From Echinicola strongylocentroti (lineage in GTDB: Bacteria > Bacteroidota > Bacteroidia > Cytophagales > Cyclobacteriaceae): a DNA stretch of 64,000 bases. Of the stretch, positions 8,856-17,861 are shown one piece after another; within the stretch, counting starts at the first letter, position 1, and each line of letters begins with the position of its first letter. The position numbers and the translations under genes are program-made. The DNA is taken from NCBI RefSeq assembly GCF_003260975.1, contig NZ_CP030041.1, forward strand, positions 1,525,001-1,589,000, in the 5' to 3' direction. The notes beneath the pieces are model-generated. The model saw only the letters and a program-made list of their open reading frames with translations, was not told the origin of the DNA and ran no database searches.

Positions 8856-9302
8856 ATGAAAAAGACAATTATAGGGTTCTTCCTTCTCTTTTTTGCCGCT
8901 CAATTGACCTATGCACAGGAGGATGCGAGCAAACAAGCAATTATCGAGCTATCCAAAGCCAAATGGCAGTGGATGGCCGACAAGGACGCAGAAAAACTCG
9001 CCGAGCTTTTTGACGAAAAAGCTGTTTTCGTCCACATGGGCGGCTCCTGGGGCAAGGAACAAGAAGTGAACATTATCCGCAGTGGTGGGATCTGGTACAA
9101 AAAAGCCGATATCCATGAAGTATCTGTGGAGATCATCGATAATACCGCCATCTTGCTGAACCGCATCACCTTGATAGCCGAAGTGGGAGGAAACGAAGTG
9201 ACCAATCCATTTGAGGTCACGGAAGTGTACATCAAAAAAGCTGAAGGATGGAAGCTCGGGTCTCTCTCCTTCACCAAACTGATGGGATCCGGGAACCATT
9301 AA
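8856..9302 (+). CDS. Exported NTF2-like (DUF4440/SnoaL-type) protein, copy 2
   Basis: 148 residues with a signal peptide (~1-20, ending LTYAQ). It is clearly paralogous to the preceding gene: both share KWQWMADKD, KLxxLFD(D/E)KAxFVHM and the FxVTEVYxKxxxxWK ending, with the same order and length. This is a local tandem duplication whose divergence suggests the copies are both kept. Function is unknown; the two could form a heterodimer, as NTF2-like domains usually dimerise (inference). Confidence 0.82.
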   Translation: MKKTIIGFFLLFFAAQLTYAQEDASKQAIIELSKAKWQWMADKDAEKLAELFDEKAVFVHMGGSWGKEQEVNIIRSGGIWYKKADIHEVSVEIIDNTAILLNRITLIAEVGGNEVTNPFEVTEVYIKKAEGWKLGSLSFTKLMGSGNH

Positions 9303-9314
9303 AATTAAGTTGCT

Positions 9315-9923
9315 ATGAGATTCTTCTTTCTGCTTATTTTCCTTTTTGGCTCCCTGAATTGCACCAGCCAGACCCAGACTGAGCTCAATACCAATGCGGT
9401 GGAAACAACCCCGGACAAAATTCTCATCGTGTATCTCACACGCACTAAAAACACCAAGGCAGTGGCAGAGATGATTGAGGCAAAAGTGGGTGGAACCTTG
9501 TTAAGTCTGGAATTGGAGACTCCCTACCCCGAGGATTATGAAGCCATTGTCGCACAGGTTGCTGAGGAGAACGAGACCGGAACACTACCGCCCTTAAAGA
9601 CCGAAGTTGACCTTTCCCAATACGAAACCATCTTTGTTGGTTTTCCGACTTGGGGCATGCAGCTACCGCCACCGGTGAAAACATTCCTAAATGAAAATGA
9701 CCTCAGTGGGAAAACCGTCATTCCCTTTAACACCAATGCAGGTTACGGAGTCGGGAGCAGCTTTGAAACGGTTAACAAACTCTGCCCGGAAAGCAATATC
9801 TTGGAAGGTTATGCTACTAGGGGCGGAATCGAACGCGACGGAGTGTTATTTGTCATGGAAGGAGAAAAAGAGATGGAAGTGAGCAAAGAGGTCAATGATT
9901 GGCTGAACAGCCTGGGGTTCTAA
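9315..9923 (+). CDS. Flavodoxin-family protein with export signal
   Basis: 202 residues. The N-terminus is strongly hydrophobic and ends GSLNC, a possible though non-canonical lipoprotein signal (C16). The flavodoxin fold begins with the phosphate-binding loop IVYLTRTKNTKAVAEMI (~36-52), followed by FVGFPTWGMQLPPPVKTFL and PFNTNAGYGVGSSF. These are hallmarks of the flavodoxin_4/WrbA-like FMN binders. An extracytoplasmic flavodoxin is unusual and would be a second possible electron carrier for the neighbouring periplasmic oxidoreductases. The fold is clear; the localisation rests on the N-terminus alone. Confidence 0.85.
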   Translation: MRFFFLLIFLFGSLNCTSQTQTELNTNAVETTPDKILIVYLTRTKNTKAVAEMIEAKVGGTLLSLELETPYPEDYEAIVAQVAEENETGTLPPLKTEVDLSQYETIFVGFPTWGMQLPPPVKTFLNENDLSGKTVIPFNTNAGYGVGSSFETVNKLCPESNILEGYATRGGIERDGVLFVMEGEKEMEVSKEVNDWLNSLGF

Positions 9924-10238
9924 ATAGCCAACTTTTTGCAGCATAATATCCAATGAAAAACGATAAGAACCAATGATTCCTGAAACTACAAAAATACAGT
10001 CAACCACCAACCCAATCTTGGAGAGTCAGCAAATGCTGCGGCAAACAGGATCAGTAAATATTCTCGAAAAACCGCTAGCGAAATCCATACGTTTATAGGA
10101 ACACAGTGACTGAGGTATATCAGAAACAGTCTATGCCTTGGGATACACTGAAGTAATTCATTTCGATAACTTCTTCAAAAAAGGGACAAACATGAATCCT
10201 TCTCAGTTTCATCAATCACTAGCCAAAATTCAACTACC
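9924..10238. other. Intergenic region, 315 bp, no clear feature
   Basis: Separates the flavodoxin gene from the first molybdo-enzyme gene. No repeat family, terminator with a T tract, or convincing frame was seen. A promoter for the oxidoreductase genes may lie here, but no exact TAnnTTTG element was found. Confidence 0.4.
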
Positions 10239-12479
10239 ATGAGCCCAAAAACCACTACACTCAACCGACGAACTTTTCTTAAAGTTTCCGCTCTTGCTGG
10301 GGGAGGAATGATGCTGAGCTTTAACTGGCTGGCAGGATGTCAACCCAAAACAGATGGAGCCTTGGGCGCATCCAAAGAACTGTATAGACTAAATGGCTAC
10401 ATCCGTATCGGAGACGATGGTTTGGTAACCTTGATGTCCCCCAATCCCGAAGGAGGACAAAACGTCAAAACCTCCATGCCCATGATTTTGGCGGAGGAGC
10501 TGGATGCTGATTGGAGCAAAGTAGTGGTGGAACAAGCTCCACTGGACACGGACAATTTCACCCGTCAATTTATTGGAGGCAGCCAGGCCATTCGTACTGG
10601 ATGGACTGCTTTGCGAACGGCTGGAGCCACCGCCCGGCAAATGCTACTTCTTGCCGCTTCCCAAACATGGAATGTCCCCGTATCGGAAATAAGCACCGAA
10701 CCGGGTATTATCATCCACAAGAAAAGTAATAAGAAAGCGCACTTTGGAGAGATGGCCACACTTGCTGCCACGCTGACTGTCCCCAAAGAGGTTCCTTTAA
10801 AAGAAGCTGAAAATTTCAAGATCATTGGTACCTCAAGAAAAAATGTAGACTTGGGCAAAATCGTAACAGGTAAACCACTCTTCGGAATGGATTTCAAAAA
10901 AGAAGGAATGCTCATTGCCATGATCGTTCATCCTCCTGCCTTGGGGAAGCAACTGAAGTCGTTTGATGATACTAAGGCTAGAAAAATGCCGGGAATTAAA
11001 GCGGTTTTCCAAATCAAATCCCTTCAGGACGATTACAAAAGAACCTTTTTTGACACGGCCCAATTCACCGATCTAATTGCGATCGTTGGTGAAAGTACCT
11101 GGCAGGTACTTCAGGCAAAGAAAACAATCGAAGCGGAATGGAAAATCCAGGAAGGCTACGAAGAAAAGCGGGACAGGTTTGGGAGGGATGAGATCAGACT
11201 GGTGCCAAAGGGCTTGGAAAGCACGGCTACCCAAGAACAGGCCATGAAGCAAGCTGCACAAAACCCCCAAACCCAACGGAAAGACGGAAATCCAGAAGCA
11301 GCGTTTAACACTGCATCCAAGATCATAGAGAGGAGCTATACAGGCCCATTTTTATCCCACAACTGTATGGAGCCGATGAATTTTTTCGCCCATGTGCAGG
11401 GCGAAAAGGTGGAGTGTGCTGGCCCCTTGCAAAAACCAGAATTGACAGAGCAGGCACTTTCTTCCAGACTGGGAATTCCTATCGAAAACATAGAGATCGC
11501 TATGACCCGGCTCGGTGGTGGCTATGGCCGGAGATCCTATGCCCATTGGCTGATCGAAGCGGCGGTGATTTCACAAAAAATAAATGTGCCCATCAAACTG
11601 ATATACACCAGGGAAGACGAAATGACTGGTGGAGTTTACCGCTCACGTTACCAAGCCACATATCGGGCGGCATTGGACCAAGACAATCAGTTGATCGCAT
11701 TCCATGTAAATGCCGGAGGACTTCCCGAGAACCCATTATTCCCAAATAGGTTTCCTGCCGGAGCGGTGGACAATTATATTGCCGAAGGCTGGGAGGTGCC
11801 TTCCAATGTCACCACGGGCTCATTCCGTGCTCCTCGATCCAATTTTATGGCTTGCGTAGAGCAATCTTTCTTGGACGAAGTGGCCGAAGCCGCAGGAAAA
11901 GACCCCATTGATTTTCGATTGGAATTATTGGCAAAAGCAAAGGAGAACCCTATTGGGGAAGAAAATGACTACGACGCTGACCGTTATGCAAAAGTGCTTC
12001 AGCTGGTCAAGGAAAAATCCAATTGGGGGCATTCGACTCCGGGGGTTTCCAGAGGTGTTTCCGCTTATTTCTGTCATAATAGCTATGCTGCCCAGGTTTT
12101 GGATTTGAGCATTGTAAATGGTGAGGTTAAAATCGATAAGGTGACCAATGCCATTGATTGTGGTATGGTGGTCAATCCCGATGCTGCCAAAAACCTCTGT
12201 GAAGGTGCCGTGGTGGATGGAATAGGCACGGCGATGTTTGGTGAGCTGACGTTTGAAAAGGGAGTGGTCAGCAAATCCAATTTTCACCAATACCGTCAGA
12301 TCCGGATGAAAGAGGCCCCTGCATCTATAGCAACCTATTTTGTAGACAACGGAAAAGATCCCTCTGGGCTTGGGGAACCCGCCTACCCTCCTGTTTTCGC
12401 AGCCTTGGCCAATGCGCTATATAAAGCCACAGGAAAGCGGTTTTATAATCAGCCATTTATCAATCAACTGAACAGCTAA
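10239..12479 (+). CDS. Molybdopterin-binding oxidoreductase large subunit (IorB type), copy 1
   Basis: 746 residues, typical of the isoquinoline 1-oxidoreductase beta / aldehyde dehydrogenase (AORB) family. A Tat signal with RR at 10-11 (LNRRTFLK) leads into WLAGC, a canonical lipobox with C34, so the protein is probably a Tat-exported lipoprotein. Cofactor-contact motifs are GGSQAIRTGW (~115), RLGGGYGRRSY (~425), GSFRAPRSN (~530) and the catalytic Glu in SGLGEPAYPP (E~713). The family hydroxylates aldehydes or N-heterocycles with water-derived oxygen. Its partner is the 2Fe-2S subunit 126 bases downstream. Substrate is unknown. Confidence 0.92.
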   Translation: MSPKTTTLNRRTFLKVSALAGGGMMLSFNWLAGCQPKTDGALGASKELYRLNGYIRIGDDGLVTLMSPNPEGGQNVKTSMPMILAEELDADWSKVVVEQAPLDTDNFTRQFIGGSQAIRTGWTALRTAGATARQMLLLAASQTWNVPVSEISTEPGIIIHKKSNKKAHFGEMATLAATLTVPKEVPLKEAENFKIIGTSRKNVDLGKIVTGKPLFGMDFKKEGMLIAMIVHPPALGKQLKSFDDTKARKMPGIKAVFQIKSLQDDYKRTFFDTAQFTDLIAIVGESTWQVLQAKKTIEAEWKIQEGYEEKRDRFGRDEIRLVPKGLESTATQEQAMKQAAQNPQTQRKDGNPEAAFNTASKIIERSYTGPFLSHNCMEPMNFFAHVQGEKVECAGPLQKPELTEQALSSRLGIPIENIEIAMTRLGGGYGRRSYAHWLIEAAVISQKINVPIKLIYTREDEMTGGVYRSRYQATYRAALDQDNQLIAFHVNAGGLPENPLFPNRFPAGAVDNYIAEGWEVPSNVTTGSFRAPRSNFMACVEQSFLDEVAEAAGKDPIDFRLELLAKAKENPIGEENDYDADRYAKVLQLVKEKSNWGHSTPGVSRGVSAYFCHNSYAAQVLDLSIVNGEVKIDKVTNAIDCGMVVNPDAAKNLCEGAVVDGIGTAMFGELTFEKGVVSKSNFHQYRQIRMKEAPASIATYFVDNGKDPSGLGEPAYPPVFAALANALYKATGKRFYNQPFINQLNS

Positions 12480-12604
12480 AACGGATCAAATGGAATTTAG
12501 AACCCTTTTAAATTATCAATCTTTCCGGCTTCAAGTGCACTTCCTTGGAATTTCGCATGCATCATTAATTGTAATTAACTAATTTAGAGACAAATAGAAC
12601 ACTT

Positions 12605-13063
12605 ATGACACAGTATAACTTAACTATCAATGGCAAATCTCTCCAAGTAGATGTAGACCCCGACACACCTCTGTTGTGGGTTTTGAGAGATCATCTAAAT
12701 TTAGTTGGCACCAAATTCGGCTGCGGCATCGCCCAGTGTGGTGCCTGTACCGTTCATATAGACGGTGATGCGGTAAGGTCGTGTTCCTATCCTGTCAGCG
12801 TGATAGAGGACAAAAAGGTCGTGACCATAGAAGGCCTGTCCGAAAATGGTGACCACCCTGTACAGAAAGCTTGGCTGGAGCATGATGTACCCCAATGCGG
12901 CTATTGCCAATCCGGACAAATAATGACCGCTGCTTCCCTACTGGCCGAAAACCCCCATCCTACTGACGAAGAAATATCTTATGCCATGAATGGGAATATT
13001 TGCCGCTGCGGCACTTATACTCGAATCAAAGCCGCCGTTAAAACGGCCTCTAAATCAATTTAA
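12605..13063 (+). CDS. 2Fe-2S small subunit of molybdenum hydroxylase (IorA type)
   Basis: 152 residues. The plant-ferredoxin-type cluster uses C40, C45, C48 and C60 (CGIAQCGAC...C). The second, all-helical cluster domain uses C98, C101, C133 and C135 (CGYCQSGQ...CRC). All eight ligands are present. It has no signal peptide, so it is presumably carried out by Tat while bound to an IorB partner, as known for this family. It lies between the two large-subunit genes, 12 bases before the second one, and may serve both. It relays electrons from the Mo site to an external acceptor. Confidence 0.96.
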   Translation: MTQYNLTINGKSLQVDVDPDTPLLWVLRDHLNLVGTKFGCGIAQCGACTVHIDGDAVRSCSYPVSVIEDKKVVTIEGLSENGDHPVQKAWLEHDVPQCGYCQSGQIMTAASLLAENPHPTDEEISYAMNGNICRCGTYTRIKAAVKTASKSI

Positions 13064-13074
13064 CCCGCGGAATC

Positions 13075-15345
13075 ATGACATTAACCGATAAAAAACTAAA
13101 CAGAAGATCCTTCCTGAAAGTATCAGCACTTGCCGGAGGCGGAATGATGCTGAGCTTCAGTTGGCTGGCAGGCTGTAAGCCCACAACGGACGAATTGCTG
13201 ACCATGCCGGATGAATGGTTTGAAATCAACAGCTATATCAAAATCGGCGAAAACGGAGCTGTGACACTTTTTAACCCAAACCCTGAATTTGGACAGAATG
13301 TCAAAACATCTTTACCCATGATTTTGGCAGAGGAGCTGGACATAGACTGGAAAAAGGTTTTTGTGGAGCAAGCTGACTTTTATCCTGAACGATTTGATAG
13401 ACAGTTTACAGGAGGAAGCAATAGTGTCCGAACTAGCTGGAAGCCACTACGAACTGCCGGAGCCACTGCCCGGCAACTTATTGTCAATGCCGCTGCCAAA
13501 ACCTGGGAAGTGCCCGCAGAAGAAATCACCACAAGCCACGGAACGGTAGAACATAAATCTTCCGGAAAGAAAGCCGGATATGGGGAAATGGCTTCCTTGG
13601 CCGGAACATTGGAAGCCCCTGATCCTGAGACGATCACCTTAAAAGAAATCAGTGATTTCAAGATCATTGGCAAGTCCAAAAAGAATGTGGATGCCACTAA
13701 AATCGTGACCGGAAAGCCACTTTTCGCTCTGGACCATAAAGTGAAAGGAATGAAATATGCGGCCATTGTCCATCCTCCGGCATTTGGCATGAAGCTAAAA
13801 TCATTCGACAAAAGCTCGGTCACTTCCATGCCTGGCATTCAGGATGCCTTTGAAGTGAAGATCTTCAAGGACGATTATGGCAGAAATTTCTTTGATACCA
13901 CTACTTTTCCGGTCATCATCGCCATCGTGGGCGATTCCACTTGGGAAGTGATGCAGGCCAAAAAAAGCCTCAAAGCCGAATGGGAAAAAGCACCGGAAAG
14001 CACCTTTCCCATGGCCGGCAGAGGTGGTCAAACTAGGGACATCAAAGTACCAGACGGACTGGAAAACTCCAGTACCCATAAAGAAAAAATGGCCGAGTAC
14101 ATTGCCAAACCCGGTACTGAGCATAGAAAAGACGGCGATCCAGAAGCTGCTTTCAAAAAAGCAGCCAAGGTGCTGGAAAGAACCTATACCGCACCGTTTT
14201 TGGCACATAATACCATGGAACCCATGAATGCTTTTGCAGATGTCACAGCTGACAAGGCTGTCATCTATGGTCCCACCCAAGCCCCAGAACTGATCAGGCA
14301 GACCCTTGCTAGCAGCTTGGGCATGCCGCAGGAGAATATTCAGATCAATCTGGCCCGAATGGGTGGAGGATTTGGACGAAGGGCGTACAGCCACCATCTG
14401 ACCGAAGCAGCGTTAATTTCCCAAAAAATCAAGGCTCCTGTCAAAATGGTCTATACCCGTGAAGACGATATGACAGCAGGCGTTTATCGGCCTACTTACT
14501 CTGCTACATACCGCGCGGCATTGGACGAAGACAACAAACTTCTGGCCTTTCATGTGAAGGCGGGTGGGATCCCAGAATCACCACTACATGCCAATAGATT
14601 CCCTGCTGGAGCGATAGACAATTACCTGGCCGAAGGCTGGCAGATCGACTCCAACATTACCATCGGTGCTTTCCGGGCTCCTCGGTCCAATTTTATTGCA
14701 GGGGCGGAACAAAGCTTCTTGGATGAGCTGGCTGAAGAAATGGGAAAAGACCCGATCGAATTCCGCTTGGAACTGCTGAAAAGAGCAGAAACCAATCCTG
14801 TCGGTGAAAACAACGACTACGATCCCAAGCGCTATGCGGGAGTACTGAAATTGGTAAGAGAAAAATCAAACTGGCCCAGTGCACCTGCAGGTACTTCCAG
14901 AGGTGTATCCGCCTATTTCTGTCACAATTCCTACGTAGCGGAAGTGGTGGACATCAGCATCAAAGACAACCAACCAGTAGTGGAAAGTGTATACGCAGCG
15001 GTAGATTGTGGCGTTGTGGTCAACCCCGATGCTGCCGCCAATATGGGCGAAGGAGCTATAGTGGATGGAATCGGCAATGCATTCTATGGAGAAATGGCCT
15101 TTGAGGACGGCGTGCCTACCAAGACGAATTTTGATAAATACCGTATGATCCGGCACAGCGAGTCCCCCAAGAAAATCGAAGTGCACTTCGTGGAGAATAA
15201 TGAAAACCCCACGGGCTTGGGCGAGCCGCTCTTCCCCCCTATTTTCGCAGCCTTGGGCAATTCCCTGTACAAAGCAACGGGCAAACGGTTTTATGATCAG
15301 CCGTTCCAGCCACAGCTATTGCAGATCGAAAACCTGAACATGTAG
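13075..15345 (+). CDS. Molybdopterin-binding oxidoreductase large subunit (IorB type), copy 2
   Basis: 756 residues, a close full-length paralogue of the large subunit at 10.2 kb. The Tat signal is almost identical (RR at 10-11, residues 13-28 identical) and the lipobox WLAGC again places the Cys at 34. Key motifs are GGSNSVRTSW, RMGGGFGRRAY, GAFRAPRSN and the catalytic Glu in TGLGEPLFPP (E~717). Differences around the cofactor and in the middle region (QTRDIKVPDGLENS) suggest a different substrate or a duplicated activity. It follows the 2Fe-2S gene by 12 bases. Localisation is probably as a lipidated periplasmic enzyme. Confidence 0.92.
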   Translation: MTLTDKKLNRRSFLKVSALAGGGMMLSFSWLAGCKPTTDELLTMPDEWFEINSYIKIGENGAVTLFNPNPEFGQNVKTSLPMILAEELDIDWKKVFVEQADFYPERFDRQFTGGSNSVRTSWKPLRTAGATARQLIVNAAAKTWEVPAEEITTSHGTVEHKSSGKKAGYGEMASLAGTLEAPDPETITLKEISDFKIIGKSKKNVDATKIVTGKPLFALDHKVKGMKYAAIVHPPAFGMKLKSFDKSSVTSMPGIQDAFEVKIFKDDYGRNFFDTTTFPVIIAIVGDSTWEVMQAKKSLKAEWEKAPESTFPMAGRGGQTRDIKVPDGLENSSTHKEKMAEYIAKPGTEHRKDGDPEAAFKKAAKVLERTYTAPFLAHNTMEPMNAFADVTADKAVIYGPTQAPELIRQTLASSLGMPQENIQINLARMGGGFGRRAYSHHLTEAALISQKIKAPVKMVYTREDDMTAGVYRPTYSATYRAALDEDNKLLAFHVKAGGIPESPLHANRFPAGAIDNYLAEGWQIDSNITIGAFRAPRSNFIAGAEQSFLDELAEEMGKDPIEFRLELLKRAETNPVGENNDYDPKRYAGVLKLVREKSNWPSAPAGTSRGVSAYFCHNSYVAEVVDISIKDNQPVVESVYAAVDCGVVVNPDAAANMGEGAIVDGIGNAFYGEMAFEDGVPTKTNFDKYRMIRHSESPKKIEVHFVENNENPTGLGEPLFPPIFAALGNSLYKATGKRFYDQPFQPQLLQIENLNM

Positions 15346-15400
15346 CCTGATCCCATCTGTTAATGATCAACCTGATTATCCTTTCTAAATTCAAGTATCC

Positions 15401-16558
15401 TTGTACGCTGATAAAAAAATATACTTAGATTACAATTCCACCACTCCCTGTGATGAAAAAGTGGTCGAGGCAATGTTGCCGTATTTTAGTGAAAAATTCG
15501 GGAATTCATCCAGTTCAAGTCATTCTTTTGGGTGGGATGCAGAAGAGGCCGTTGATATCGCCAGGCAGCAAATAGCCGAACTGATCAATTCAAAACAAAG
15601 CCAGCTCTACTTCACCTCAGGGGCAACAGAAGCCGTCAACTTGGCGCTATTGGGAACCTGCGAGGCGATCAGAAGTAAGGGCAGCCACATCATTACCTGT
15701 ACGACGGAACACAGCGCCGTCTTGCGTACATGTCAGGAGCTCGAAAAAAGAGGGTTTAGCGTCACCTTTCTAGATGTGGACAGCAATGGAAAGTTAGATT
15801 TAGAGGCATTTCAAAAAGCCATCAGGCCAGAAACCATTTTGGCCTGTATCATGTATGCAAACAACGAAACCGGCTTAATGCATCCTATCCAAAAAATCGC
15901 CCAAATAGCGCATGATAACAATGTATTGGTCATGAGTGACATCACGCAGGCGGTGGGGAAAACCCCTCTTGATATTGAACATTCAGGAATTGATTTGGCG
16001 GCATTTTCTGCCCATAAAATTTACGGGCCAAAAGGAATCGGAGCCCTATATATCCGCAACAGAACACTTACCAATATATCTCCTGTCCTCTTTGGAGGAG
16101 GACATGAAAAAGGACTCAGACCCGGCACCTTGAATATTCCTGCAATAGTGGGTTTTGGCAAAGCTTGTCAACTATGCATGGAAACAATGACACAGGAAAG
16201 TCGTCGCTCGAAGGAGTGGAGGGACAGGATCGAACGTGAATTAGTGGCATTGGGGGAGGTAAGAATCAATTCAGCCAGTGAACCTCGCTTGCCCCATATG
16301 TCCAGTATAACCATTGACAATATCAACGGCAGCAAGTTACTTCGACAAATGGGCAACTTGGCGATCTCTCAGGGTTCGGCTTGTAGTTCCGGCACCTTAG
16401 CTCCCTCCCATGTGCTATTGGCCTTAGGACATTCCAAAGAAGCCGCCCTGTCCTCGATAAGAATCGGTCTGGGAAGACCCACTACTGCCCAGGAAGTTGA
16501 GACAACGATAGCCACCATTAAATCAACCGTCAAACGTTTAAGGGAAGTGTTGGTATGA
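15401..16558 (+). CDS. NifS/IscS-type cysteine desulfurase
   Basis: 385 residues, class V aminotransferase fold. H104 (TEHSAVL) stacks on PLP in the family, K206 in SAHKIYGPKG is the Schiff-base Lys, and C328 in SQGSACSSG is the persulfide Cys; all are present. The start must be TTG at 15401: an in-frame TAA lies 13-15 bases upstream and no ATG or GTG lies between. It overlaps xdhC by 4 bases. In Rhodobacter capsulatus a NifS-type enzyme sulfurates Moco held by XdhC, and this coupling suggests the same job here, making the terminal sulfido ligand of the Mo enzymes. Confidence 0.93.
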   Translation: MYADKKIYLDYNSTTPCDEKVVEAMLPYFSEKFGNSSSSSHSFGWDAEEAVDIARQQIAELINSKQSQLYFTSGATEAVNLALLGTCEAIRSKGSHIITCTTEHSAVLRTCQELEKRGFSVTFLDVDSNGKLDLEAFQKAIRPETILACIMYANNETGLMHPIQKIAQIAHDNNVLVMSDITQAVGKTPLDIEHSGIDLAAFSAHKIYGPKGIGALYIRNRTLTNISPVLFGGGHEKGLRPGTLNIPAIVGFGKACQLCMETMTQESRRSKEWRDRIERELVALGEVRINSASEPRLPHMSSITIDNINGSKLLRQMGNLAISQGSACSSGTLAPSHVLLALGHSKEAALSSIRIGLGRPTTAQEVETTIATIKSTVKRLREVLV

Positions 16559-17718
16559 GGGAAATTGAAAATATATTTTTGGCATATAAAAAAGCAAAGT
16601 CAACTGGATTGGATTGCGTCCTGGCCACGGTGGTACATGTGGAAGGTTCTGCCTATAGACGTCCGGGAGCTAGGATGTTGGTGGATGAACAGGGGCTTAT
16701 GACAGGGGCCATTAGCGGAGGCTGCCTGGAAGGCGATGCCCTAAGAAAATCCTTGCATGCCCTCCACCAAAACCGCAATAAGCTCATCACCTATGATACC
16801 AGTGATGAAACCGATGCCGTCATCGGTGCCCAGTTGGGCTGTAACGGGATCATACAGGTCCTATTTGAACCAATTGACTATTCCAATCCCACCAACCCTG
16901 TTGAACTCTTAAAGGAAGCGCTGGAAACCAATGATGAATCCGTGTTAGTGTCCTTGTTCAATCTCCAAAAAAGACAGCACCAGATGGGCACATGCCTATT
17001 ATTTAAGGACAACCAAAAAACCATAGGGGAATGCAAACATCCCGAGCTCTATCAGCGGATAAAATCAGACGCTAGATTTACCCTTGCAGAACACACATCC
17101 TGCTTCAGGACATATCTATCCAAGGAAAGCGAAGTACAGGCCTTCTTTCAGTTGGTACCCCAGCCGGTCCATTTGGTCATTGTGGGGGCGGGCAATGATG
17201 CACGGATATTGGCCAGTATGGCCGACTGCCTGGGATGGAATATCTCCGTAACCGATGGCCGTGCCACACATGCCAATAAAGAGCGGTTTATCGGTGCGTG
17301 CCAAGTGATCGTTTCGGAACCTGAAAAAGCACTGGAATCCTTGGATATCAATGCCAATACGGTATTTGTCCTCATGACCCATAACTATAAGTACGATCTG
17401 GCAGTCCTGGAATTGCTGTTGCTCAAGGAACCCCTACCCTATATCGGCATCCTTGGTCCCAAAAAGAAATATCACCGTATGCTGGAGGATTTGGCCTCAA
17501 AAGGCATCCATCCAAACTCCAAACAAAAAAGCAGGATTTATGCCCCAATAGGACTGGACCTGCATAGCGAAACACCGGCAGAAATAGCGCTGTCTATCCT
17601 TTCGGAAATCCAAAAGGTTTTGGTTGGTTCGAGTGGTGACCATTTGAAAAACAAAAAAGAAAGAATTCATATTGATGAAGACAATGAATTTCGACTGGTA
17701 CAGTTAGAAAACTCCTAA
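16555..17718 (+). CDS. xdhC: XdhC-family Moco insertion chaperone
   Basis: 387 residues. The N-terminal XdhC/CoxI domain (~1-90) has the VEGSAYRRPGARMLV and GAISGGCLEGDAL signatures. The C-terminal Rossmann domain (~200-345) has VIVGAGNDARILASMA, VLMTHNYKYDLAVL, GILGPKKKYHRML and PIGLDLHSETPAEIALSIL. XdhC proteins bind the finished cofactor, protect its sulfido form and hand it to xanthine-dehydrogenase-type enzymes in the cytoplasm. The ATGA overlap with the desulfurase and its place at the end of the operon fit maturation of the two IorB enzymes before Tat export. Confidence 0.95.
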   Translation: MREIENIFLAYKKAKSTGLDCVLATVVHVEGSAYRRPGARMLVDEQGLMTGAISGGCLEGDALRKSLHALHQNRNKLITYDTSDETDAVIGAQLGCNGIIQVLFEPIDYSNPTNPVELLKEALETNDESVLVSLFNLQKRQHQMGTCLLFKDNQKTIGECKHPELYQRIKSDARFTLAEHTSCFRTYLSKESEVQAFFQLVPQPVHLVIVGAGNDARILASMADCLGWNISVTDGRATHANKERFIGACQVIVSEPEKALESLDINANTVFVLMTHNYKYDLAVLELLLLKEPLPYIGILGPKKKYHRMLEDLASKGIHPNSKQKSRIYAPIGLDLHSETPAEIALSILSEIQKVLVGSSGDHLKNKKERIHIDEDNEFRLVQLENS

Positions 17719-17719
17719 T

Positions 17720-17832
17720 CCAGCACACCAACTACCACAAATACACGAATTTAGCTGTTCGGGATTTGTAATCCCTAACCGGGGTAAAGGGGATTTAAAA
17801 TCCCCCTAGACCATTTATGAAGAGCACGGACA
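17720..17832 (+). repeat. Family B repeat, long copy
   Basis: About 112 bp starting CAGCACACCAACTACCAC, with two hairpin cores GGGATTTGTAATCCC and GGGGATTTAAAATCCCC. A near-complete inverted copy lies at about 28.01-28.12 kb and a core copy at 3.36 kb. The copy begins right after the xdhC stop codon and may help end that transcript. No reading frame is conserved. Confidence 0.7.
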
Positions 17833-17861
17833 TCAACAAGCATATAGTTTTTCAGCAATTT

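Noticed and set aside
13075..15345. Possibility that the second IorB is a decayed duplicate
   Set aside because: The frame is intact, the Tat signal, GGGFGRRAY, FRAPRSN and GLGEP motifs are all present, and length is normal.
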